Origin: Spartobacteria bacterium
GTDB taxonomy: Bacteria > Verrucomicrobiota > Kiritimatiellia > RZYC01
Direction of reading: 5' to 3'
Assembly (NCBI GenBank): GCA_009930475.1
Contig: RZYC01000026.1
Span: forward strand, 1 to 46,092
DNA: 46,092 nt
The translations under genes were made by a program, and so were the position numbers. Positions 8,492 through 16,714 of this stretch are shown piece after piece; position 1 is the first letter of the stretch, and the number at the start of each line of letters is the position of its first letter. The notes below the pieces were generated by a model that saw only the letters and a list, made by a program, of their open reading frames with translations, did not search any database and was not told the DNA's origin.

Positions 8492-10478
8492 GCTCCACTC
8501 CCTGGGCACGCAGCGACGTCAGGTGCATTAATACCTTCTTCGCCTGCGTATTCTTGTCGTTGATCACCAGTGCTTCAGATGCAGCTATCTCAGCACGGCT
8601 GAAATGACCAGAGCATAAGCATTCCCACGCCTGTTGAGCCCGTTCAGAAGCCCATTGCTCATCTCCTCTGCTAAGTACGCGATAGAGTTTATACTTCCTG
8701 TTTTCGAACAACAGCGAAAAATACTGCAAAGCGACCTCATCGCCTTCAAAAAGCACGGCGGGAGCCGTTGGGCCGGGTATCAGGGCATCCACCATATATC
8801 GCTGCTGCAATTCAGGGTGTACCGTCGCAAATTCCCCTTTGGAATAGACCACATACCGCACGGCCCATTTATCGGCCAAATCGCGAAACGCCTGTTCATC
8901 TCCTTTAAATAAACATTCCATATATTCCTGCACACGGGTTCGTATGCCGGCCTCTTCAAATTTGGGATGGAGCACCACGGGAACATCGGCATAGGCACGG
9001 ATTTCCGCGCTGATACCGAAATTGGCCAGCACGGTTCCCGGCTCCAGTTTTCTAATCGCATCAAATAACTGCTGCGATTCTCGGTTATATACCCCAGATC
9101 GCCCCCACAAGGCCCTGTTCCGGTATGTGTGTGTCCCTTCGACAAAACACAGACACAGCATCGCCGCCCACCCCAGCCAGCGCCACCCTCCCCAAGAACG
9201 TGCCATCCATGCCGCAGTCATCCCGATCACCAGTGCCGCATACCATGCCGCGTAGACATGCAGCCGTGCAAAAAAAACAAAACCCAATGCCGAAACAAAG
9301 AACCCGAGCAGCACAAACCCGCTTTCCGTCCACTCTCTGCGAAAACGCCTCCAGCAAAACAAACCACCCAACCCACACAATACTGGCCAGAGCGGAAACA
9401 GCGCACCAATCATGGCAGAATTTGCAGAGTGTAGAGCAGGTGTCCACATAATGCGCTGCGTGAAATGGAGCCGTGCCGGATCACTGGGCTTCACGTTCAT
9501 AAAGCGGATTTTCGCCCAAAGCAACGATCCAAAATGCTGATACACATCGTGATGCAACCAGAACCAGCAACTACACAGCAGGGCGGCACCTATACAGCGA
9601 ATGACCCAGCGAAGGCGTTGACGCTCAAGACCGTCCAAAATAGTCCACAGCGCACAGACGGCCCACACCAGAACAAACAGCGAGCTATACGCGGCATGCG
9701 CCCGTAAATAAGGATTGATCATGGTTCCGACAAAAACAAGCCCCCCTTCCAGCAGATAGCATCGCAGTGACGAACGCTCCTTTCTCACGAGGCTCCAGCA
9801 CCCACGCATCGTCCATAGCATCAAATAGAACTGAATCAGATCCCATAAACACCATGCGACCAGCAGCGATAACCCGGAAAAGCCAGCCCACAGCCACCGG
9901 GCATGACCTTCTGTTCTCCGCGCCTTCATAAACATCCACAGATGAAACAACAGCACCGGCAATGCGGCATTTTCGCGCGAAAGCTCCTGTCCGGTAGAGC
10001 GCAAAACTGCGGCCGTGCTCACGGCGTAATACAGAGCAGCCAACAAACCGCCGGCATAGGAGCCGGTCATGATACGAACAATAAAATAAAGACAGGGAAC
10101 CCCTAAGCAAAACCACAACAGAGCAGCCCAGCGAATCCGCTCAGGTACAGAAATGCACGAAGGAAGACACTTTCCCATGGCCGTGTAGATCCATTCCGCA
10201 CCAAGCGAATAGGTTTGGTAAACATGCAAACCGGCGGGTACATTGATCTTTTCGTCGCATGAAGCCAGCCGTCCAGTATCCCAGACTGTGCGCGTCATAC
10301 GGTACTGCAGCGCACTTTCCAGCGTAAAGGGCAGCCGACCTTCTATCTGATGGCGGTCAAACTGATATTGATAGACCTGACGGCGCATATGCACCGCACA
10401 AATGAAAATCCCCAATAAGAAAAGGAACAGAACGATTTTTTTCCACATGATCATTACACCGTTCCGCGCAGAAGCCAT
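8484..10478 (-). CDS. Large multi-pass membrane protein, GT-C glycosyltransferase-like
   Basis: A 664-residue inner-membrane protein. It has an N-terminal helix (about 12-29), a long first extracytoplasmic loop (about 30-118), then about ten more hydrophobic segments to residue 455 and a soluble C-terminal domain of about 200 residues. That layout, with WDTG in the first loop and SRENAALPVLLFH (about 164-176), recalls STT3/ArnT-type GT-C enzymes that use lipid-linked sugars, but the catalytic loop acids cannot be assigned with confidence. The C-terminal domain contains YVVYSKGEF and a tail helix resembling a TPR. Starts at 10454 or 10448 are also possible. It sits between the 5'-3' exonuclease and coaE. 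The specific substrate is unknown. Confidence 0.6.
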   Translation of the reverse strand: MASARNGVMIMWKKIVLFLFLLGIFICAVHMRRQVYQYQFDRHQIEGRLPFTLESALQYRMTRTVWDTGRLASCDEKINVPAGLHVYQTYSLGAEWIYTAMGKCLPSCISVPERIRWAALLWFCLGVPCLYFIVRIMTGSYAGGLLAALYYAVSTAAVLRSTGQELSRENAALPVLLFHLWMFMKARRTEGHARWLWAGFSGLSLLVAWCLWDLIQFYLMLWTMRGCWSLVRKERSSLRCYLLEGGLVFVGTMINPYLRAHAAYSSLFVLVWAVCALWTILDGLERQRLRWVIRCIGAALLCSCWFWLHHDVYQHFGSLLWAKIRFMNVKPSDPARLHFTQRIMWTPALHSANSAMIGALFPLWPVLCGLGGLFCWRRFRREWTESGFVLLGFFVSALGFVFFARLHVYAAWYAALVIGMTAAWMARSWGGWRWLGWAAMLCLCFVEGTHTYRNRALWGRSGVYNRESQQLFDAIRKLEPGTVLANFGISAEIRAYADVPVVLHPKFEEAGIRTRVQEYMECLFKGDEQAFRDLADKWAVRYVVYSKGEFATVHPELQQRYMVDALIPGPTAPAVLFEGDEVALQYFSLLFENRKYKLYRVLSRGDEQWASERAQQAWECLCSGHFSRAEIAASEALVINDKNTQAKKVLMHLTSLRAQGVELE

Positions 10479-10488
10479 ATACTCTGCA

Positions 10489-11382
10489 TCAGAACAAGGT
10501 TTGCTGAACCGCTATTTCTCTTTTAATAAAAGACTTCAGCCCATAACGCTGACAAAAGTCCGCCATCGCATCGGAACCCATTCCGCTGCTCCAGATATTC
10601 ATAAACGAATCATCAGACAGCTCGATCTCTCTATTCAAGGTGACCAACAGCTTATTTCGTTCAATAATCGCTGTACTTTGGCGTAGCGATTCCTGATACC
10701 GAACGGGTTTGACCCGATCCAGATCATCGTACATCGCTTGAATGGATCCATGGACATTCAGCAGCTTCGTCGCCGTTTTAACCCCAATACCTTTGACACC
10801 CGGAATATTATCTGCGGAATCGCCAATGAGCGTCAACCAGTCGACAATCTGCTCTGGAAACACACCGGTTTTTTGGCAGACCGCCTCGCGATCGTATACT
10901 GTGTGCATCCCGTTACCCAGGTGCACTATCGATACGGTATCATCGACCAGCTGGAACATATCTTTATCATTGCTTACTACGTATATATGTTGCGACAACG
11001 GCCTCATGCGATCCGCAATAACCGCCATCACGTCGTCTGCCTCCTGTGACTCCACACGAACCACAGGAAGCCCATAAAGGGTTAGAAACTCTCGAATCAG
11101 CGGCATCTGCGTACGCAATGCATCCGGCATGGGTTTACGCTGCTGCTTATATTCCGGAAGAATTTCCATTCGGGCGGAAGGCAGTCCATAATCAAACACC
11201 GCAACAATCCACTTTGGAAAAAAAACATCAACCAGCTGCGACACCATACGCGAGACACCAAACAAGGCATTCGTGGGCGTCCCATCCGACGACGCCATTT
11301 CGCTTCGGATGCCATAAAACGCCCGATAGGCCATTGCATTTCCATCTAAAATGAGAACCGATTCACCCACACCAGCCTGCAT
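10489..11382 (-). CDS. Stand-alone 5'-3' exonuclease (PolA N-terminal/FEN-like)
   Basis: A metal-dependent flap/5'-3' exonuclease equal to the N-terminal domain of DNA polymerase I, without the polymerase part (297 residues). The acidic sites are all visible: LDGNAMAYRAFYG (residues about 12-24), the EADDVMAV cluster, SNDKDMFQLV and GDSADNIPG. The last of these starts the helix-hairpin-helix motif with VKGIGVKTA. The helical-arch region contains the basic YKQQRKPMP. The ATG lies 2 bases beyond the secretin stop, so translation is probably coupled to the pilus operon. It may act in removing RNA primers or flaps beside a full PolA encoded elsewhere. Family is certain; the reason for its linkage to pilus genes is not. 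Confidence 0.9.
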   Translation of the reverse strand: MQAGVGESVLILDGNAMAYRAFYGIRSEMASSDGTPTNALFGVSRMVSQLVDVFFPKWIVAVFDYGLPSARMEILPEYKQQRKPMPDALRTQMPLIREFLTLYGLPVVRVESQEADDVMAVIADRMRPLSQHIYVVSNDKDMFQLVDDTVSIVHLGNGMHTVYDREAVCQKTGVFPEQIVDWLTLIGDSADNIPGVKGIGVKTATKLLNVHGSIQAMYDDLDRVKPVRYQESLRQSTAIIERNKLLVTLNREIELSDDSFMNIWSSGMGSDAMADFCQRYGLKSFIKREIAVQQTLF

Positions 11383-11384
11383 GA

Positions 11385-14300
11385 TCAGGATTCATCCGCT
11401 TCGTCAACATCGCTCCCCGGCATGGTTCCCAGGGAATCTTTTTTATGAATAGGACGTCCCGCCGGATCAACCAACCGCGCCGTCACGAAAATGAGCAGGT
11501 TTTTCTTTTCGCTGTATTCGCCTTCATTTCTAAATAGACGACCAAGGAAGGGAATATCGCCCAGCAAAGGAATTTTATCATTGACGGTGGTCAGCGATTC
11601 TCTGATGAGGCCGCCCATCACCACCGTCTGCCCATCCCAAATAACAATACTGGTGGTCACATTGCGACTGCTGAACACAGGCTGTGGCATATGATACTGG
11701 ATGTCGCCCACAGCGGAACCGTACTCAATCCAGCGCACCAGTTCCGATACTTCCGGAACCATGGCTAGGTCAATGGTGTATCCGTCCGGCCCAACCGTCG
11801 GCGTCACATTCAAAATCACGCCAACTTCGCGCGTTTGAAATCCGCCCGGGGTAACGACGACCACCGTCTGACGATTATTATCGCCCGGCATTTCCACCGA
11901 CTGCGACTGCGCCTCAAACTCCGTGGGGTAAATAATTTCCTGCACCACCTGGATCACGGCATTATACCCGCTGCGTGTCGTGACACGTGGTGCAGACAGC
12001 AAATCAGAGCCTCCGTTCTGATCCAGTGCGTGCAGCACCACAGACAACTCCGGATTGGTCAGAATACTGGAAATGGACATAATGCCGCCCATAGCCATAT
12101 TGCTGCCCCTAGTCACAGCAGACCCCAGCGTTAAAGCACCGTTTCCACTGGAATAATCCCAGAAGCGCAATCCCTGAGTAAAACCGTTATCATCCGCATC
12201 GACCTGCACGCGTTCCCTGGACGCCAGCGAACCGCTGCCCTGTTTCGTGGCCACTTCCCAGTTGTCATTCAAAATCCACTCAAGCCCCAGTTCAGATAAA
12301 TCTGTTTCGCCGATTTCAATAAACCGCGCTTCGATTTCCACCTGATTAGGAATCACATTCAACTGCGCAAGAATCCGTTCAAACACTTCCAGATTTTCCT
12401 GCGTATTGGCTACAATCAGCTGACTGATCATGGGATTGTAGGTAATCGATGTTCCTTTCGGGAACGCCACTCCGGCCTTTTCGAAGAACACCTTGACGTC
12501 ATCCCTGGCCATTTTCGTTCCACGACCGCCCATTTCGACAAATTCCGCATCGTGATCCACATCATTGTTATCCCGCTCAATAATGGTTTCAAAAATCGAC
12601 GGCTGCACCGGATACATCTTGGTGACCACCTGCCCCTGAACAACCCCCGGAGGTGAAATAATAATAATATTTCCATCGATGCGATAACGCAGACCGGCGA
12701 TATCCGTGATGGTTTTCACTGCGTCCATCAGTGAAATGCGGTGAAGACTTAGCGTCAGAGAAATATCATTATCAGAACTGGAAAACTCACTGGTGGTCGT
12801 CGTGTCATCCAGCATGTCATCAAATCCGTCTCCAAACCCAAAATCATCGTCCTCCACCACGGTTTTCTCAACCACCCGCTGCGATGTCCCGCCGGTTAAC
12901 TTCATATTCAGAACAATATTAACCCCTGTTTTCTCGGGATCCGCCAATCGACTGGCCTCCGACAGGAATTCCACGACATCCTGGATATTCGCATCACGGA
13001 ATTCGATTTTCGGAATGATAATACTAGACATCTTATTCCGGAGACGCTCCCCTTCAGAAATCTTTTCCGCCGCGCCCACTTTTTGGGATTCGGTGGGTAA
13101 TTTCACCTGATCACGCAATTCCGGACTCCATGTTTTGCGTACATTGGCAATCGCCTGTTTACGCGTTACACCAAACTCCACCGTGCTGATCGCATTCCGC
13201 TTTTCAGCGATCTTTCGCAAATAACGCATGGCCGTTGTATTATAGGGATCGGCTACGAGCACTTTCTCAAAGTACTGTTCTGCCATATCGTATTCGCCGA
13301 TATTGTAAAAATCTTTGCCCTGCGCGAATAATTCTTTCACAGATTTTACACGTTCCACATAAGACGGCGTTTCTGCTGCTTTCTTCGGTAATTTGGCCAA
13401 ACGCTCTTCACGGAGGACGGCCTTGTTAATTTTGTCCTGAAGGGATTTCGCCGCCTTGTTATCCGGCAGATAAATCAGTGTGTTCGCAATGTGCTGCTGC
13501 GCTTTTTTATAATCCGGATTTTTTGCACGGTAATACTGACGGGCTAACTGGTAATTCGCCTCGGCCAGACCATTTTTCACATTCGCAATCACGCGTTCAT
13601 TGGCACGGCGATCCGGCAAAAAAACCAGCGCATTAGTATATGCCTGAATAGTCATTGCGTAATCTTCCCGTGCCAGCGCCGCTGTACCCATTTTTACGTA
13701 TCGCTGACCCTCCACTTCCAATGCCTGACGACGCACTTCCTCTTCTGCATTCAGCTTGCTGACTTTCGGACTCACCGGCTTGGATATGGTCACATTTTTC
13801 GCAGGAGCCGGTACAACTCCCGGTGCCGGAACCGTCGTCACCCGGGCAGGAGGTATCTGCTGCTTTAGTTCCACATCAGCAAAAACATCGTCCAGTTCCA
13901 CATTGGACATAGGCACCGCTTCATTAGAATAGGCATCGCCGAACGTTGAGGACGGCGGCGCATCGGCTGATGTCAACGGAACGGCCGATTCATCCAGAAC
14001 AAGGGCCTGCCAATCGCTGTCATCCAGTAACTCGTCTTCATCTGCGGGAACAACCGAAGACTCGACGGCGACCTCCTCGAACACATCCGTATCATCCATG
14101 GCCATCGCTTCATAGTCCGTATCATCCATGGCCATCGCTTCACCGGATGCGTCAACTCCTTCATCGGAAACCACAGGTTCATCAGCAATCATGTCATCCA
14201 GCAGATCGTCCTGAAACCCCATATCCTCCGCGACCGGTTCGACTTCCGTGAGAACGTCCTCCAGAAAAACATCTTCATCCATGACAGGGTCACTGGTTTC

Positions 14301-14546
14301 CTCCAGCGAGGCCACATCCATATCGTCAAAATCAATGTCGTCATCGAGCACAAAAATCTCTTCTTCAACAACAGAGTCCGCGACATCCACCGCCTCCTCA
14401 TCCATAAATTCTTCCGCCATGGGATCGTCTAAATCACCAAGCAGCGATTCCAAATCCATATCTAAATCATCTTGCGCACGGGCGACACATAGATGCCCGA
14501 GCAATAAACTGACGCACACAAAGAACGATATTTTCATCCACTTCAT
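11385..14546 (-). CDS. Secretin (PilQ/GspD superfamily, Amuc_1098-like) with acidic and TPR-containing N-terminus
   Basis: Outer-membrane channel subunit of a type IV pilus- or type II secretion-like machine, 1053 residues. Signal peptide at residues 1-24 (cleavage near ARA-Q), then an extremely acidic, Met/Asp/Glu-rich region (about 25-230), a Pro/Val linker, a helical TPR-like region with repeated tetratricopeptide spacing (about 270-445), secretin N-domains (about 515-760) and the C-terminal secretin core. The core is identified by LSAPRVTTRSG and by the hallmark PLLGDIPFLGRLFR near the end. It is the last of five collinear pilus-type genes. Its length is well above the usual 600-750 residues, and the extra length lies in the N-terminal part. 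Function is inferred from family and neighbours. Confidence 0.92.
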   Translation of the reverse strand: MKWMKISFFVCVSLLLGHLCVARAQDDLDMDLESLLGDLDDPMAEEFMDEEAVDVADSVVEEEIFVLDDDIDFDDMDVASLEETSDPVMDEDVFLEDVLTEVEPVAEDMGFQDDLLDDMIADEPVVSDEGVDASGEAMAMDDTDYEAMAMDDTDVFEEVAVESSVVPADEDELLDDSDWQALVLDESAVPLTSADAPPSSTFGDAYSNEAVPMSNVELDDVFADVELKQQIPPARVTTVPAPGVVPAPAKNVTISKPVSPKVSKLNAEEEVRRQALEVEGQRYVKMGTAALAREDYAMTIQAYTNALVFLPDRRANERVIANVKNGLAEANYQLARQYYRAKNPDYKKAQQHIANTLIYLPDNKAAKSLQDKINKAVLREERLAKLPKKAAETPSYVERVKSVKELFAQGKDFYNIGEYDMAEQYFEKVLVADPYNTTAMRYLRKIAEKRNAISTVEFGVTRKQAIANVRKTWSPELRDQVKLPTESQKVGAAEKISEGERLRNKMSSIIIPKIEFRDANIQDVVEFLSEASRLADPEKTGVNIVLNMKLTGGTSQRVVEKTVVEDDDFGFGDGFDDMLDDTTTTSEFSSSDNDISLTLSLHRISLMDAVKTITDIAGLRYRIDGNIIIISPPGVVQGQVVTKMYPVQPSIFETIIERDNNDVDHDAEFVEMGGRGTKMARDDVKVFFEKAGVAFPKGTSITYNPMISQLIVANTQENLEVFERILAQLNVIPNQVEIEARFIEIGETDLSELGLEWILNDNWEVATKQGSGSLASRERVQVDADDNGFTQGLRFWDYSSGNGALTLGSAVTRGSNMAMGGIMSISSILTNPELSVVLHALDQNGGSDLLSAPRVTTRSGYNAVIQVVQEIIYPTEFEAQSQSVEMPGDNNRQTVVVVTPGGFQTREVGVILNVTPTVGPDGYTIDLAMVPEVSELVRWIEYGSAVGDIQYHMPQPVFSSRNVTTSIVIWDGQTVVMGGLIRESLTTVNDKIPLLGDIPFLGRLFRNEGEYSEKKNLLIFVTARLVDPAGRPIHKKDSLGTMPGSDVDEADES
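14086..14142. repeat. 30-bp tandem repeat inside the secretin acidic region
   Basis: A 27-base identical stretch beginning TCCGTATCATCCATGG occurs twice with a 30-base period (14086-14112 and 14116-14142). It encodes two copies of a ten-residue unit EAMAMDDTDY/V, about residues 135-154. Because the period is a multiple of three, copy-number change would lengthen or shorten the acidic stalk without a frameshift. Confidence 0.9.
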
Positions 14547-14648
14547 GAGGACGATCCTCCTACCGGAATCAACCGGAAAATTACATACACAAACTTAACC
14601 CACTATCATCCACTATATTATCAATCAAGTATTAACAAACGAATCAGC

Positions 14649-15725
14649 CTATCTGGCCGCCTTGGAGCGGGCACTGCTTTTTCGAAGTTCATTGAGTTCT
14701 TCCGCAGTCAATTTAGGAACATACACTTCTTTCCCTGTATTGACTTCCTCCAACAACACACGCTCCTGACTGATATCCACCACGTTGTAATCGAAACCGA
14801 TCAAACTGAACTGTTCATTGACATGCACCTTAAACACCTTGCGATTGATAATGTAGACCAAAATGCCCATCTTATCTTCCTGTGTGATGGATTTGTTTTT
14901 TATCAGTTTTATCGCGTCGCCGTTGCTCTTGCGCAAAATCAGTTCGGATTCATCTACCCGATGCCCGTCCACCCGGCTGATCTTCTCTTCATAGCTCTCT
15001 AAATGGTAGACTTCGTCGGGTTTATTCTTCTGTTTAACAACCAGATCCTCTCCCAGCCGGGCAAATTCTGACTGACCACCCAAATTTAACTGAAAACGAT
15101 ACCCGTCATCCAGATCGGTGACCCCTTTGAACTGAATTTTAAAGGGCGTCACCTTGTATTTATACAGGCGTATTTTGGCGGCAGGCGGCGGATAGACTGT
15201 CGCGTCGGCGGGATTCGTCAGCCACTGCTTGCTTAAGGCATCAAATTCTTCCAGATTGGAATACCCGTCGCCGTCGGGATCAGCCATGGCATCATCGGGA
15301 TCAAAGGGATTCAACCCAAACTCCTGCTCCCGCTTATCAGGAATGCCGTCCCCGTCATTATCCACCAGCGAAGTATCTTCGTCGGGCTGCTCCTGCTCAC
15401 AATAGGGACATTTTTTTGTACCGTAGGGAATAGGACGCTGGCACGACTCATTGACACACCATACGCGCAGCTCGCTCACAAACAGGCGGTTGGATGCGGC
15501 ATCCACCGTATAGGGATTCTGAACACGCAACTGCTCTTCCTGCCAGCGAGCGGAGTCAATCACTGCAGCGGTGGCACGTCCTGAGCTATTTCCGGCGAAA
15601 ACGGCATTCATTACGGCCTCTTCGCGGGTTGACTGAACCTGTCGCATCAGAAACAAACTGACACCGGTCAACAGCAGCAAGGCGGCAACCGCAAGGGCCT
15701 TGTCGATATTCGCTTTCAAAGCCAT
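14649..15725 (-). CDS. PilP-position inner-membrane protein with zinc ribbon and calcium-type repeats (Amuc_1099-like)
   Basis: A 358-residue bitopic protein. One N-terminal membrane helix (about 9-27) is followed by an extracytoplasmic part. Residues about 89-111 carry two Cys pairs (C-x4-C and C-x2-C: WCVNESC and CPYC) forming a zinc-ribbon-like knuckle. Next come Asp-rich DNDGDGIPDKRE and DPDGDGYSNLEEF repeats, the thrombospondin type 3/dockerin-like calcium-binding pattern. The C-terminal 150 residues are beta-rich and end in a domain (FSLIGFDYNVVDIS...VLLEEVNTGKEVYVP) reminiscent of PilP/GspC homology regions. It overlaps the next gene upstream by one base. By order it occupies the place of PilP, which couples PilNO to the secretin. 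The metal-binding additions are unusual. Confidence 0.72.
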   Translation of the reverse strand: MALKANIDKALAVAALLLLTGVSLFLMRQVQSTREEAVMNAVFAGNSSGRATAAVIDSARWQEEQLRVQNPYTVDAASNRLFVSELRVWCVNESCQRPIPYGTKKCPYCEQEQPDEDTSLVDNDGDGIPDKREQEFGLNPFDPDDAMADPDGDGYSNLEEFDALSKQWLTNPADATVYPPPAAKIRLYKYKVTPFKIQFKGVTDLDDGYRFQLNLGGQSEFARLGEDLVVKQKNKPDEVYHLESYEEKISRVDGHRVDESELILRKSNGDAIKLIKNKSITQEDKMGILVYIINRKVFKVHVNEQFSLIGFDYNVVDISQERVLLEEVNTGKEVYVPKLTAEELNELRKSSARSKAAR

Positions 15726-16714
15726 TAGGACTGTTCTCCTGATGCATTCTTTTCTTCATCCGCTTTTTTTAAGCGATAAACAATCACATCGGCCACCACA
15801 CTTACCGGTTCGCGACCGGATACCACTCTCGCATCCCGATCCGGCAGATCAATTTTCATCATTGCGGCGTTTTTCACATTCACACCGCCCATAGCCCGCA
15901 TTTTTTCCTCGCGCAGCTTGTCAAATGAAATGGGCATATGCGGGGACAGTTCGCTGTTCAATTCGATGGAGTGAATAACGATAAACAGGCTGGAACGGGA
16001 AAAGGCATTTAATACATTCCAAACCGCGTTATCTCTGGCTTCAAAAGATATTTTGTACCGTTCAGCCACATAAAGATCTGTTTCTGAAGCAAATTCACCC
16101 TCCGCCCTCTTATCGTCCTCCTTCGGATCAGGCCGTCTGCGACGGCGTTTTTTCTCCGGAGCAGCGGCCTTTCGCTTCTCTTTCTCAAAAACCTCACGCT
16201 CAATGTTGATCAGCTTGGATATTTTGGCGTCAAAAAGCATCTGCCCCAGTTCGTAAATCGTTTCCAGCTGAACCGTCAGGCGTGGAATATCATTGGTCAG
16301 CGGCACCGCGCCCTCAATATATTCTTTAAATCCAAAGGCAAAATTGACAGGCAATCCCACCTTGTTTTTTGCCGCACTGTCCCACAGTTCTGTCATCTTT
16401 CCTTCCACCAGCGGCGGGAACTCGGCCCGCTCTAAATACATGGGCTCCACCTGCTGCGCGACCAGTTCATCAATCCATGACTGGCTCAACTGGTTTAATT
16501 CATCCAGGTTATCCCGCATAATATCGACATTGGCCGATGAGGGATAGGGAGTCCGTCCCGTTAAACGCTGATACTGCTCCCGGGCACTCACCAGTTCGTC
16601 GCCTATGACCGATTCCTTCTGAAACATTAAAAAGGCATATACCGCAGCGACAACACAACCGATTTCCAGCAGTGTAAGCAGTATGATAAAGCCGATGTTT
16701 GTCTTAAAATTCAT
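15725..16714 (-). CDS. PilO-like inner-membrane protein (Amuc_1100-like)
   Basis: A 329-residue protein with a single N-terminal membrane helix (about 8-29), a coiled-coil segment with Leu/Gln heptads (about 38-90) and a periplasmic alpha/beta domain, the architecture of PilO/GspM. The position directly after the PilM-PilN fusion matches pilMNO and also matches Amuc_1100 next to Amuc_1101 in Akkermansia. A Lys/Arg-rich low-complexity patch (about 175-200, including KRRRRRPDPKEDDKR) interrupts the periplasmic domain. The start codon overlaps the PilM stop by 4 bases (ATGA type), showing translational coupling. Similarity to Amuc_1100 is judged from order, size and topology, not by alignment. 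Confidence 0.72.
   Translation of the reverse strand: MNFKTNIGFIILLTLLEIGCVVAAVYAFLMFQKESVIGDELVSAREQYQRLTGRTPYPSSANVDIMRDNLDELNQLSQSWIDELVAQQVEPMYLERAEFPPLVEGKMTELWDSAAKNKVGLPVNFAFGFKEYIEGAVPLTNDIPRLTVQLETIYELGQMLFDAKISKLINIEREVFEKEKRKAAAPEKKRRRRRPDPKEDDKRAEGEFASETDLYVAERYKISFEARDNAVWNVLNAFSRSSLFIVIHSIELNSELSPHMPISFDKLREEKMRAMGGVNVKNAAMMKIDLPDRDARVVSGREPVSVVADVIVYRLKKADEEKNASGEQS

Noticed and set aside
9125-9451. Pro/Ser/His-rich open frames opposite the GT-C-like gene
   Set aside because: They mirror the Trp/Leu/Gly-rich codons of the membrane protein and have no start signals.
13973-14401. Trp/Met/Arg-rich open frames within the secretin leader
   Set aside because: They are frame-shifted readings of the acidic repeat region and carry no independent signals.
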